Source: Chryseobacterium sp.
GTDB lineage: Bacteria > Bacteroidota > Bacteroidia > Flavobacteriales > Weeksellaceae
Reading direction: 5' to 3'
Assembly (NCBI GenBank): GCA_027492795.1
Contig: JAPUEB010000026.1
Location: 16,296-80,295, forward strand
DNA: 64,000 nt
The translations under genes were made by a program, and so were the position numbers. The notes beneath the pieces were generated by a model. It worked only from the letters and a program-made list of their open reading frames with translations. It was not told the origin of the DNA and did not search any database. Below are positions 34,610 through 43,825 of the stretch, in pieces (the stretch's first letter is position 1; every line of letters begins with the position of its first letter).

Positions 34610-34635
34610 TTTTACTATTCCAGAAGGTTCCCTTT

Positions 34636-35409
34636 CTAATTAAAATATTTTTTTACCAAAGCATCCTTATCTTCGAAATTCGGATAATTAATGAGTACTG
34701 CTTTCAGTTTTCCTTTGTATACAAACAAACTTCCCGCTGAAGCTCCAATGATACCAAATTTTGAAATTAATGCCCCAATATCGTCTAAGGATCCTGCACC
34801 GCCAATTGCGGTTAGCGGAAGCGTGGTAGCATTTCTTGCCTTTTCCATCAAATTCATGTCGTAACCCTTCATTTCACCATCGGCATCAATGTTATTGATC
34901 ACGATTTCTCCTGCGCCTAATTCTTGAAATTTTGCAATTAAATCGAATGGTGATTTCCCTGTGGATTTTTTTCCGTTGTGCGTGTAAACTTCATAGCCAC
35001 CAAAAAGTTTTTTCTTTACATCCAAAACTATTACTACGCTTTGGCTTCCCACTTTATCTGCAATTTCTTTTACCAATTGTGGATTACTAATAGCGCCTGA
35101 ACTAAGGGCAATCTTTTCTACCCCTAAACCAAAAATTCTTTGCGCCTGCTCTGAAGTTGTAATTCCTCCACCGTAGCACAAAGGCATTCTGCATTCTTCC
35201 GCCCAATGTTCAATCATCTGGAAATCCGGACCTCTGCCTTCGGCTGTTGCATCAATATCAAGTATCACCAATTCATCCACTTCCTTCTCATTAAAGATGC
35301 GAACCGCATTCATGGGATCTCCCAAATATCGCTCATCTTTAAATTTTGTAGTTTTTACAAGCCCTTTGTCTCTTACCAAAAGGCAGGGTATGATCCTTGG
35401 TCTTAACAT
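34636..35409 (-). CDS. HisF-like ammonia-channel subunit for sugar amidation
   Basis: The 257-aa TIM barrel starts MLRPRIIPCLLVRDKGLVK. True HisF has CLDV, whose Asp11 is catalytic; here that residue is Leu, while the second Asp (VLDVKKKLFGG, near 130) and the GGxG phosphate motifs are kept. Loss of Asp11 fits the HisF2/WbuZ type, which channels ammonia to WbpG instead of making imidazole-glycerol phosphate. It overlaps the HisH-like gene by seven bases, and there is no other his gene nearby. Confidence 0.88.
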   Translation of the reverse strand: MLRPRIIPCLLVRDKGLVKTTKFKDERYLGDPMNAVRIFNEKEVDELVILDIDATAEGRGPDFQMIEHWAEECRMPLCYGGGITTSEQAQRIFGLGVEKIALSSGAISNPQLVKEIADKVGSQSVVIVLDVKKKLFGGYEVYTHNGKKSTGKSPFDLIAKFQELGAGEIVINNIDADGEMKGYDMNLMEKARNATTLPLTAIGGAGSLDDIGALISKFGIIGASAGSLFVYKGKLKAVLINYPNFEDKDALVKKYFN

Positions 35410-36020
35410 AATTCAGCAAAATTCTTTAAAAGTTGAATGCCAAAATGGTGGCTTTTCTCAGGATGAAACTGCACTCCATATATGTTTTCGCGGTTTACGG
35501 CACATGTGAAATTGATGGCGTATTCGGCATTTGCGATGCTGTTTTGCTGATTGTGGCAATGAAAGTAGTAACTATGGAGAAAATAAAATCTGGCATCTTT
35601 TTCCAGATTGTTGAAAAGTGGATTTTTGGTTGTGGCATATACATCGTTCCATCCCATATGTGGAAGAGGCATTTTTGCGGATCGCTGTGCGTCATCAAAC
35701 TTGTTTACTTCGGCATCAATCCAGCCCAATCCCTTTAATGCACCTTCATCACTTCTTTCCGCCATCATCTGCATACCAACGCAGATTCCAATGACGGGTT
35801 TTTTTTCATTCAAAACAAGATGATTCACTTTCTCCATCATTCCGGAGTCGGTGAAACGTTGCATTGCATAATCGAAATGACCTACGCCCGGCAAAATAAT
35901 TTTGTCTGCATCCAACAATTCAGATTCTGTTTTTGCAGTTTTTGCAGGAATATTTAATTGTTTATAAATATTCAGGAAGGCGCTAATATTTCCTACGCCA
36001 TAATCTATAAGTGTTACCAT
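35403..36020 (-). CDS. HisH-like glutaminase subunit for sugar amidation
   Basis: The 205-aa class I glutamine amidotransferase has the oxyanion turn GVGHFDYAM, the nucleophile in GICVGMQMM (Cys80) and the His/Glu of VQFHPEKSHHFG. It frees ammonia from glutamine for the WbpG partner, through the HisF-like barrel. It starts inside the stop of wbpG (shared base 36020), which is typical of a fixed complex. Confidence 0.9.
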   Translation of the reverse strand: MVTLIDYGVGNISAFLNIYKQLNIPAKTAKTESELLDADKIILPGVGHFDYAMQRFTDSGMMEKVNHLVLNEKKPVIGICVGMQMMAERSDEGALKGLGWIDAEVNKFDDAQRSAKMPLPHMGWNDVYATTKNPLFNNLEKDARFYFLHSYYFHCHNQQNSIANAEYAINFTCAVNRENIYGVQFHPEKSHHFGIQLLKNFAELC

Positions 36021-37168
36021 TATTTGAATGCCCGTTTTTCCAAGCCTAATATCTGCATTACCTTTGTTCCGAGTTGAATTAATTGGTGATTATTTTTATA
36101 GTCGTTAAACGTTTTGTTTGGCCCATTAAAGTAACCCCAAAGTTCATCTACCGTGAAACCCAATTTTTTTGCTACGAATTCAAATTCTTTCATCAGTTCA
36201 TCTTCTGGAAGCTCTGGTTCAGAAACTCTTTTCAATGCATCTTCCCTGCTCATTTGTCCGGTAAGCACCAAACTCGATAGGTGGTTTTTTCTTTTATCGA
36301 AGCCAAATTTTCTTGGCAGCCAGAATGCTTCATACCATCTTGTAAAACGGCTTTCGTGATGCTTGTGCTTATATCTTTGCCATCCATATTCTTTTTCCAG
36401 GAGATCTTCTGCTTCTTTTTTGATAAATCTGGTGCTATCCAAAGGTTTCACCACTCGAACTCCATTGACGAAACGATATTGAATTTTATATTTGAATATA
36501 TCACAAGTGGGGAAGGTTTTGAGTTTTCTTTCTCCGAATTTATTATGAATATCATTTACATATTTCATATCGGTTTGGTAATAAGCTCCCCAGTGCAATG
36601 GTTCGCGGACGCATTCTGTGGAGAAATTTCCGCCTGTAAGGATATATTTTATCCCGTTTTTTGCGCAATAGTTGTAAAGTGATGAAAAAAACACAAGATC
36701 TTGCGGAGTATCTATATCGGGAACCTGAGATTTTATGAAGGCTCTTTGTAGGTCTTTCATTTCTTCCCAGTTGATAACATCCGTATATAGATCCAATCCC
36801 AAACCATCTACCAAACCTCTGATATTGTTTGTAGAAACATCCGAATTCCAACCTGCATCTACGTGATAAAGCAACGGCCTCATTCCCCATTTTTTCACGG
36901 CAAGATGCACGAGATAAGAACTATCCAAACCTCCAGAAATTCCAATAATGCAATCGTGATCTTTACCTATCCCCTCTTTTTTTATTTTTTCAAGTGTGGG
37001 TAGTATTTTTACTTCATCTTCTTCGCTGTTTTTCCAATTGGGCAGTATATTGTCATAATAGTTTGCACAGTAGTCACATCTTCCATTTTCATCAAAAATT
37101 ATGGTTTCATCTGTAGAGTCCATAATGCAGTTTGTACAAACTTGAATATTTTTTTTCGCTGTTATCAT
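36020..37168 (-). CDS. wbpG: N-acetyl sugar amidotransferase WbpG
   Basis: The 382-aa PP-loop protein has a zinc-type cysteine set (CTNCIMD, then CDYC near residue 33), the ATP loop GISGGLDSSYLVH (about 79-91), and LTGGNFSTECVREPLHWGAYY. It is the WbpG/PseA/LgaA family, which with HisH- and HisF-like partners turns a 3-N-acetyl group into an acetamidino group. In Pseudomonas aeruginosa O5 the substrate derives from ManNAc3NAcA, and the whole Wbp route for that sugar is upstream here. It has its own -7 box at 37189-37196. Confidence 0.93.
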   Translation of the reverse strand: MITAKKNIQVCTNCIMDSTDETIIFDENGRCDYCANYYDNILPNWKNSEEDEVKILPTLEKIKKEGIGKDHDCIIGISGGLDSSYLVHLAVKKWGMRPLLYHVDAGWNSDVSTNNIRGLVDGLGLDLYTDVINWEEMKDLQRAFIKSQVPDIDTPQDLVFFSSLYNYCAKNGIKYILTGGNFSTECVREPLHWGAYYQTDMKYVNDIHNKFGERKLKTFPTCDIFKYKIQYRFVNGVRVVKPLDSTRFIKKEAEDLLEKEYGWQRYKHKHHESRFTRWYEAFWLPRKFGFDKRKNHLSSLVLTGQMSREDALKRVSEPELPEDELMKEFEFVAKKLGFTVDELWGYFNGPNKTFNDYKNNHQLIQLGTKVMQILGLEKRAFK

Positions 37169-37188
37169 TTACATTGGATTTTGAGTTG

Positions 37189-37196
37189 CAAATATA
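37189..37196 (-). promoter_or_regulatory. Internal -7 box in front of wbpG
   Basis: TATATTTG followed by CAA on the minus strand is a perfect -7 match, 21 bases before the ATG. It lies in a 140-bp gap of a locus whose genes mostly overlap. No -33 TTTG is clear. It probably starts a second transcript from wbpG onward. Confidence 0.6.
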
Positions 37197-37308
37197 GCAT
37201 ATTTCTTAGGCGCATACATATAAATTTGGATGTACCGATAGCTGTGAAATTTTTATGTTCGGCGATAGATTGCTAGTTTTATTTGCAAATAACTTTTTTA
37301 TAAAAAAT

Positions 37309-38772
37309 TTAATTTTTGGTATTATAAATTTTGTTGTTTTTAATCTTGTTACTTCCTTTTTTTTCTATGTTGAATAGCACGAGCTCATCGATATTTTTAC
37401 TGTTACCCAATACCTCATTATTTTCAAATGAGATATTTTTTATTTTATTGCCGGGATATTTTCTGCCCGCATCGGCTGGTGTACCAATAAAATATAATAC
37501 CTCTTTATCTGTATTGAATTTATTGCCAGAAATTTTGAAATTAGCACCTGTATCTATATTTTTATACTTTTCGATACGTATCTGATCTTTGATGTTTTGT
37601 GGAGAAGTATTTTCAAAGTATCCACGAAGAGCAACGCCTCCAATATTACTAAATATGTTATTGCTAATGGTAACATCGTTCATGTTAATAAAATACATGC
37701 CCGATTTTTTGGTATTTGAGATGGTATTTCCCAAAAATTGCGACCCAAAACTATAGTCGCTTACAATACCATACATAAAGGTGCCGTCTATGATATTATT
37801 TTGTACATCAACGTCCGGAGAAAGGCTAACGGAAATTGATCCCGCTCCCAATGTTTCTGTTTCGTCGGAATTTCGTAAAGTATTATATATTTTATTACCT
37901 ATAATCTTTGTTTTATTTGCAGTCATAATATAAATTCCCATTCCCTTCGGTGATTTCGCCTTTCCTACTTCACCTATGTTTCTTATTTCGTTATCCTGTA
38001 TTATCGTATTATTTATCGTATTTCCTTCCACTGCCAATTCGTAAATAAGTACACCGTAAGACCTCAAATTTGAAATTTTATTGTTGATAATAATGTTATC
38101 GTTGCCGTGTCCCAGAAGACCAATACCAATACTTAATTTATCATTCCCATCAATATTATTGCCCTCTATTCGATTGGAGTTGTGCATATACCCTTTTCCA
38201 GAATAACCCATCATGATTGCAGAAAAATCGTTTATTTCTTTCACATCCAATGCGGGATTCATAAATAGGTTATTCTGAATCAAATTATTGCTACAACCTT
38301 TCCCATCCGATGTTGGATAAAACAAAATATTGTTACCTGCAATATTATCGAAAGTTGTATTTTTAATAGTACAATTTTGAACACCATTTAAAAGAATGCC
38401 GTAACCTGTGTAAAAATCCTTTGCTGTTTGCCCATTTCCCTTGATATTACCTCCATCCAAAACAAAATTGTCGTGCATTACAGCGAATCCAGAATTAGTT
38501 GTTGTAAAATTAAGCACACTGCCTTTTTCCATTTTTACAACTGTGTTGCTTCTAGAAGTTACAAGATTACTACTAAGTGAATACTGACCTTTCTTGATGG
38601 TAATTTCTAGTACTTTTCCATCTTTTCTATTTAGCGCGTTTTGTATTTTAGTTTGCGATTGAGCGCCCGGACTGATTGTAACAAAGACTGTATCTCTATT
38701 TTGTGCCTTACAGCTAATAATGCAAAAGAGAAGAATGTAAAAAAGAAACCTGGTAGAAATAAGTTGAATCAT
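37309..38772 (-). CDS. Right-handed parallel beta-helix lipoprotein
   Basis: The 487-aa protein starts with a lipoprotein signal (IISC, Cys near 21, then KAQN). About fifteen 22-30-residue coils rich in N, I and G follow, with Asn-Ile-Ile/NxI steps such as NNIIDGTFMYGIVSD. The fold is that of NosD/pectate-lyase-like proteins that bind or cut polysaccharides. No catalytic set could be picked out. Sited between a glycosyltransferase and wbpG, it may trim, modify or hold the locus product at the cell surface. Confidence 0.8.
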   Translation of the reverse strand: MIQLISTRFLFYILLFCIISCKAQNRDTVFVTISPGAQSQTKIQNALNRKDGKVLEITIKKGQYSLSSNLVTSRSNTVVKMEKGSVLNFTTTNSGFAVMHDNFVLDGGNIKGNGQTAKDFYTGYGILLNGVQNCTIKNTTFDNIAGNNILFYPTSDGKGCSNNLIQNNLFMNPALDVKEINDFSAIMMGYSGKGYMHNSNRIEGNNIDGNDKLSIGIGLLGHGNDNIIINNKISNLRSYGVLIYELAVEGNTINNTIIQDNEIRNIGEVGKAKSPKGMGIYIMTANKTKIIGNKIYNTLRNSDETETLGAGSISVSLSPDVDVQNNIIDGTFMYGIVSDYSFGSQFLGNTISNTKKSGMYFINMNDVTISNNIFSNIGGVALRGYFENTSPQNIKDQIRIEKYKNIDTGANFKISGNKFNTDKEVLYFIGTPADAGRKYPGNKIKNISFENNEVLGNSKNIDELVLFNIEKKGSNKIKNNKIYNTKN

Positions 38773-38807
38773 AGAAAAGTATTTACGGTTAAAAAAAGCT
38801 AAAACGT

Positions 38808-39902
38808 TTACTTTTGATTTTCAAGAATTTGCAATATTTTTTTTTGGTAAATTTCTGTCCTGTATTTTTCCAAAGCTTCGTCGCGATTGTTGATGGCAAT
38901 TTTTTTCAAATCTTCTTTTTCTGATAGTAATCTCCTTAAAGCTTTTGCTAAAGATATGACCGACTTTTTCTCCACCAAAAATCCATTGAAATTATCTCTA
39001 AATACATACGGAATCCCACTATGATCGCTCGTTATTACCACACAACCTGTGGCATAACCTTCCAAAATACTTATTGGCTGTCCTTCAAATGGATAATAAG
39101 TGGGTAAACAGAACACATGACTTTCTATATATAGGTTTCTTTTCTTTTCACCGTCTATGAATTTACCTAGATACTCTAAATTATTATTCTGGGAAATTTT
39201 TGTTAAAAATGACTCTTCATCTTTTGCCGATTCAAAACCACCTACGAAGGTAACCCTCAATTTGCTTTGCTCCTCTGCGGATAATGACAAAAAAGCGTCC
39301 GCAAGCTCATTATATCCTTTTCCTGGAATGAGATTACTAAGAAAAAGCACTTTAATCGGATTTACATTTTCAAATTTTTTTTCAATCTCATCGGTGTTTG
39401 CAAATAAAAAATCTTCCGCAAAATTTGGGACAATATGTATCTTTTCTTCGGACACCACTTTTCTAAAGCTTTCAAAGTTTGCCGGTCCCTCCACAATAAC
39501 GCCTCCAATTTTTTCCATGAACTTGGCGTTGGCTTTTTTTTGCCAACCTGTTCCGTGCAATATTTCTTTCATTCCGGCGCCGCCAAGCATCTGTATATAC
39601 GTTTTAGAGATTTTTTTGCTGATGATGTTATAAATGAGTAAATCTCGCAGGTTGCCCGCGAAAGACTCTGCGAGTGATAAAAATACGATGTCGTTTTTTT
39701 TATAACTTTTTCTTACCTCTTTCGCGATATTGAAAATATCTTTGATGCGTGCTAATGAACCTTCACCATTTTTCAAGCTGTTTTTACTTAAATTAATGAC
39801 CTGAACCTGATGATTTTCTTGCAGTGCATCCAAAATCACCTTCGATGCCTTACTCTGTCCATTTATGGGCGGCGGAATGGGTGCAATAAACAATATCTTC
39901 AT
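38808..39902 (-). CDS. GT4-family glycosyltransferase
   Basis: The 364-aa GT-B protein has IAPIPPPINGQSKASK at the N-terminus (acceptor loop) and KVLFLSNLIPGKGYNELADAF. The C-terminal LPTYYPFEGQPISILEGYATGCVVITSDHSGIPY carries the E-x7-E retaining motif of GT4. It would add one sugar of the repeat unit on the cytosolic face. Donor and acceptor unknown. It overlaps the epimerase gene by four bases. Confidence 0.88.
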   Translation of the reverse strand: MKILFIAPIPPPINGQSKASKVILDALQENHQVQVINLSKNSLKNGEGSLARIKDIFNIAKEVRKSYKKNDIVFLSLAESFAGNLRDLLIYNIISKKISKTYIQMLGGAGMKEILHGTGWQKKANAKFMEKIGGVIVEGPANFESFRKVVSEEKIHIVPNFAEDFLFANTDEIEKKFENVNPIKVLFLSNLIPGKGYNELADAFLSLSAEEQSKLRVTFVGGFESAKDEESFLTKISQNNNLEYLGKFIDGEKKRNLYIESHVFCLPTYYPFEGQPISILEGYATGCVVITSDHSGIPYVFRDNFNGFLVEKKSVISLAKALRRLLSEKEDLKKIAINNRDEALEKYRTEIYQKKILQILENQK

Positions 39903-40840
39903 ACCTCATTATCATTTTTTATCCATTCCCAAACTTCCGAAAGTCCGTTTTCTAGGGACATATTCGCATTCCAGTTGTATTTGTTTCTTAATTTTTCGGT
40001 ATTTAAAACGTTATACTGGCAATCAAAGTTTCTTGAGGATTTGTGAACAATATCTATTGGCTGCTGTGAAATATTTTCTATTTTATCTATGATTTCTTTA
40101 ATGGAATATCCTTGCTGGCTTCCCACATTGAAAACTTCTGTACTTCCCGCTAAAGATTGATCTTCTATGGTTTTCAGCAAAGCATCAGCAACATCCCGAA
40201 CGTGCACAAAATCTCTAATGACCTTCCCTTCGTCATATAAATCAAGCGACTTGGAATCTCGGATTGCTTTAAATGCAAACCCAATAATTCCTTGTGGCTT
40301 AACCAAGTTTTGAAATTTGCCATACACATTAGACGGACGCAAAATAGCACTTGAAAAATGTTTTTTTCTTGTGAGATACTCTACATATTTTTCTATTACA
40401 GACTTTGAAAGCCCATAATTTGAGATTGGATTTTGATGCAGCTCTTCTTTTATTGGGGTATGCTCTGAAACATCTCCATAAACGGTTCCACCGGAAGAAA
40501 AGTAAACAAATTTCTCAAGTTTGGTGAGTTCGTCCGCTTTTTCAAGAAATCTTACGATGGGCGAAACATTCAACATGAAATCATCCACCAAACTATCATC
40601 TTTTGTGGAAGGAACGGAGCTGTGTACCAGCCAAATTACAAAATTACAGTCTTTCACACTGCCCAAAAGTTCTTTTGTATGATGAATATCCACTGCCGCG
40701 GTTCTCACATTCGAACCATCATCCAAATTATTTTTAACGGAGTGATCAACGCATAAGATTTCAAAATCTTTCTCAGAAAGATAATCGGTAAGGTTTTTAC
40801 CAATAAATCCATTGCCACCAATAATTGCAATTTTTTTCAT
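39899..40840 (-). CDS. NAD-dependent epimerase/dehydratase, GalE-like
   Basis: The 313-aa extended SDR has GGNGFIGKNL, VDIHHTKEL, the catalytic YGLSK and LRPSNVYGKFQN. RDFVHVRDVADAL is typical of UDP-hexose 4-epimerases such as GalE and WbpP. A 4-epimerase would supply a galacto-configured precursor (UDP-Gal or UDP-GalNAc(A)); the product cannot be fixed. It overlaps the FkbM gene by one base and the glycosyltransferase gene by four. Confidence 0.84.
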   Translation of the reverse strand: MKKIAIIGGNGFIGKNLTDYLSEKDFEILCVDHSVKNNLDDGSNVRTAAVDIHHTKELLGSVKDCNFVIWLVHSSVPSTKDDSLVDDFMLNVSPIVRFLEKADELTKLEKFVYFSSGGTVYGDVSEHTPIKEELHQNPISNYGLSKSVIEKYVEYLTRKKHFSSAILRPSNVYGKFQNLVKPQGIIGFAFKAIRDSKSLDLYDEGKVIRDFVHVRDVADALLKTIEDQSLAGSTEVFNVGSQQGYSIKEIIDKIENISQQPIDIVHKSSRNFDCQYNVLNTEKLRNKYNWNANMSLENGLSEVWEWIKNDNEV

Positions 40841-41535
40841 TATCTCACTTTAATAAAAGATATTTCTTCCCTACCTTCGGAAATACCGAACAACTCATAA
40901 CCATTACTTTTTAAGGTTTCCACCATTTTTTTTGTTCTCTCTTTCCCATCTGGGAAAAATCTTTCATGGATTTCTATTAAAATTTGATCAATTTCGACGG
41001 GTGCAGCGAGAATGCTGTCCAAAACTTTATATTCGGATCCTTCGATATCCATTTTCAGCACATCAACTTTTCTGTGGCCAAGTTCCTGAACGATATCGGT
41101 AAGACATTTCATACTTGCGGAAACTTTCTTGCCCTCATCCACATTTTTTTGGTTAATGACGCTTCCCGATACATAATTATCATTTTTGGGAAGTAAAAAC
41201 TCCACTACACCGGTTCTGTCGTCAATTCCGTATGGAAAAAAGTTAAATTCTTTGGGATTTTCACGATTATTCACCCAAGTAATAGATTTGGGGGTGGGAT
41301 CGAATGCAAAAACTTTACATCTAAACTCTTTTATCAGCTCTTCATCGAAAGAAATATCTTCACCGACTCCAAATGAGTAAATGATGGAATGTTTTCCCAA
41401 TTTTTCTTTGTGCACGTAAAAACCGCCATAATTATTACCATACCACTGATGCGCAATCTTCACACCCAGTTTAAGGTTGGATATACGGCCTAAAACTATG
41501 TTTAAATTTGTTTTAACTTTCCCTAAAATAGACAT
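40840..41535 (-). CDS. FkbM-family methyltransferase
   Basis: The 231-aa protein has an SAM-binding domain of the FkbM type: SFGVGEDISFDEELI, VFAFDPTP and the family signature DVLKMDIEGSEYKVLDS. It would O-methylate a sugar of the repeat unit or its precursor. Unusually short at the N-terminus, with no other domain. Coupled to the epimerase gene by a one-base overlap. Confidence 0.84.
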   Translation of the reverse strand: MSILGKVKTNLNIVLGRISNLKLGVKIAHQWYGNNYGGFYVHKEKLGKHSIIYSFGVGEDISFDEELIKEFRCKVFAFDPTPKSITWVNNRENPKEFNFFPYGIDDRTGVVEFLLPKNDNYVSGSVINQKNVDEGKKVSASMKCLTDIVQELGHRKVDVLKMDIEGSEYKVLDSILAAPVEIDQILIEIHERFFPDGKERTKKMVETLKSNGYELFGISEGREEISFIKVR

Positions 41536-41542
41536 TTGTAAT

Positions 41543-42745
41543 TTATTTGGTGGTTTTGTGAAATTTGTGGTACTCTTCTATCATCACATCTGTAAACTTT
41601 TGTGCAATAGGTACAAAATTAAAATTATTCACGACATTTTCCCTTGCATTTTTTTGATAATCAGAGAATTCTTTATTAGGCATATTTCCGAAGGTTTCAA
41701 TAGCGTTGCGAAACTCATCCATATTGTTTTCACTGAAAATGATTCCCTTTTTATTTGAAGCCCTTTCCACATTAATTTCATTTTCTTCCAAAACTACGGG
41801 CAAAGCACAACTTTGCACCTCCATATAGCTCATACTGCATTGTTTTGGAAATACTGCGATATCTGCGGCTTGATAAAATTTTGCCAAATCGAAATACGTT
41901 TGTGTTGGGAACCTCAATATTTCGTTTTCCGTTTCAGAAAGGATTCGATTTACCTCTTTTCCGTAGTCGTCTTTCGGCGCGGTTCCGATAATGATGAACT
42001 TGATGTTTCTATCGACCAAATTAAACTTTTTCTTCAGGCTTTCGGCTAAAAATTTTCCTCCTTTTGCATGATCCAATTTTCCGGCATATAATACTACAAA
42101 ATCATTTTCGCCAATGCCGTGTTCTTTTCGAAATGACGATCGTACATCTGCATTGGGTTTGTAGAATTCGGTATCGGTTCCAAAAGACAAAAGCTTTGTT
42201 TTGGAAAGCGGAATATTGTAATGCTTTTGTACAAAATCTGTATCCACCACCCGAATTAATGGAATATCGTTTTTGAGGATGATGGGGGTTACAAATTTTC
42301 TGTAGAAAAACCTAAAATATTCTCGAAACCTATTCTCTGATGCCATTTCAAGCATATGGCAATCTAAGACATAAGGAACATTCATGTTCTTATAATCCCA
42401 CAGAAGTTTCATTCCCATAACGGTGTCTTCATTATGAACAAACAAAACGTCCGGGTTTAAAGATTTGATAAGTTTATGTAATCCAGGCTTAAAGATTGCC
42501 CTTCCGCTGTAGTAGGCATAAAGAGGGTGTCGTATGATTTTCACACCTGTACTTTTTTCAAAGTCTTTATCTTTTTCTTCAATATTTTCTTTGCCGAAAA
42601 AAGAGGTGAGAAAAACAGGAATCTTATCAAGTTCACCCGCTACAATTATCACTTCATGGCCTTGCTCTACTTGTAACTTGGTAAGCAAATTAATTTGGTA
42701 TCCTGCGTTGGGATGTACAAAATCTTCTACATGTACAAATCTCAT
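41543..42745 (-). CDS. GT4-family glycosyltransferase
   Basis: The 400-aa GT-B protein has VEDFVHPNAGYQINLLTKLQ (acceptor loop), LYAGKLDHAKGGKFLAESL and VFPKQCSMSYMEVQSCALPVVLEEN with the retaining E-x7-E type motif. The CSMSYMEVQSC wording differs from most GT4 enzymes, so its sugar may be unusual, e.g. a ManNAc3NAcA donor made by this operon. It starts directly after wbpI with no gap. Confidence 0.86.
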   Translation of the reverse strand: MRFVHVEDFVHPNAGYQINLLTKLQVEQGHEVIIVAGELDKIPVFLTSFFGKENIEEKDKDFEKSTGVKIIRHPLYAYYSGRAIFKPGLHKLIKSLNPDVLFVHNEDTVMGMKLLWDYKNMNVPYVLDCHMLEMASENRFREYFRFFYRKFVTPIILKNDIPLIRVVDTDFVQKHYNIPLSKTKLLSFGTDTEFYKPNADVRSSFRKEHGIGENDFVVLYAGKLDHAKGGKFLAESLKKKFNLVDRNIKFIIIGTAPKDDYGKEVNRILSETENEILRFPTQTYFDLAKFYQAADIAVFPKQCSMSYMEVQSCALPVVLEENEINVERASNKKGIIFSENNMDEFRNAIETFGNMPNKEFSDYQKNARENVVNNFNFVPIAQKFTDVMIEEYHKFHKTTK

Positions 42746-43825
42746 TTATTTGTAATTTTTTAGTTCTTTAATAATCAATTCCGCGGTATTACCGTTTCCA
42801 TAAAGCTCTTTATCGAAAGATACATCTAGTTTCTGTATTTTTTCTGCCTTCTCCAAAATTTCATCAGTACCAATTTTTGAGAGCAGATTATATCCATTCT
42901 CCACCAGTTCCACCCATTCTGTTTGATCCCTCAAAGTTAGGCAAGGTTTTTTGAAGAAGTAGGCTTCTTTTTGAAGACCTCCGCTGTCTGTAATTACAAA
43001 TTTACAATTTTGGAGGCACCAAATCATTTCCAAATAACCTAAGGGTTGTGTAAAGATAATGCTACTAAAAACATCTTCGTAATTGGCATATAATTCTTGC
43101 AGTTTGCTTTTTGTTCTTGGATGTAGGGGAAGAACCACGGGTGTTTTCTCTGATATTTTATTTAGAGATTCGAAAATGGTTTTCAATTTTTGCGGATTAT
43201 CGGTGTTTTCTGCGCGATGCACGGTGCAAAGGGCAAAACTGCTTGGCAAATCTTTACCGAAATCTATTTCTTTTTGAGCATAAAACAGTGATGCATCCAG
43301 CATGATGTCTCCTGTTTTTACGATTCTTTTGTCTTTGAAATTATCAAAACCTTCGGTTTTTAAGTTTTCTATTGCGTTATCTGTGGGACAGAACAGAATA
43401 TTACTTAATCTATCCGAAATTATTCGATTGATTTCTTCGGGCATATCTGTATTGAAAGAGCGCAACCCAGATTCAACGTGGGCAAGCTTGATATGTAGTT
43501 TGGATGCTACCAATGCACCTGCTAAAGTAGAATTGGTGTCCCCATAAATTAAAATCCAATCCGGTTTTTCCTGTAAAGCCAGCTTTTCAATTTCCATCAT
43601 CATTAATCCCGTCATTTCCCCATGAAATTTACTCTGTATATGCAGGTTATATTTGGGCTTGGGTATCTGCATATCATCGAAGAAAACTTCAGACATATTT
43701 GCATCATAATGTTGGCCCGTATGAACCAAAACCTCCTCTATATCCTCATCCTTTTCTATAGCTCTGCTTAGTACGGCGGCTTTAATGAACTGTGGCCTTG
43801 CTCCTATTATTGTTATGATTTTCAT
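42746..43825 (-). CDS. wbpI: UDP-GlcNAc3NAcA 2-epimerase (WbpI type)
   Basis: The 359-aa non-hydrolysing 2-epimerase has IIGARPQFIKAAVLSRA, HTGQHYDANMSEVFFDDM, YGDTNSTLAGAL, HVESGLRSFNTDMPEEINR, CTVHRAENTD and ITDSGGLQKEAYF. The IGARPQFIKAA opening is typical of WbpI. With WbpA, B, E and D in the operon, the expected reaction is UDP-GlcNAc3NAcA to UDP-ManNAc3NAcA. Its start lies 44 bases inside the wzy gene, the longest overlap in the locus. A plain WecB (UDP-GlcNAc) role is the alternative. Confidence 0.88.
   Translation of the reverse strand: MKIITIIGARPQFIKAAVLSRAIEKDEDIEEVLVHTGQHYDANMSEVFFDDMQIPKPKYNLHIQSKFHGEMTGLMMMEIEKLALQEKPDWILIYGDTNSTLAGALVASKLHIKLAHVESGLRSFNTDMPEEINRIISDRLSNILFCPTDNAIENLKTEGFDNFKDKRIVKTGDIMLDASLFYAQKEIDFGKDLPSSFALCTVHRAENTDNPQKLKTIFESLNKISEKTPVVLPLHPRTKSKLQELYANYEDVFSSIIFTQPLGYLEMIWCLQNCKFVITDSGGLQKEAYFFKKPCLTLRDQTEWVELVENGYNLLSKIGTDEILEKAEKIQKLDVSFDKELYGNGNTAELIIKELKNYK

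Noticed and set aside
34636..36020. HisF/HisH as histidine biosynthesis genes
   Set aside because: The HisF-like protein lacks the catalytic Asp11, no other his gene is near, and WbpG is the overlapping partner.
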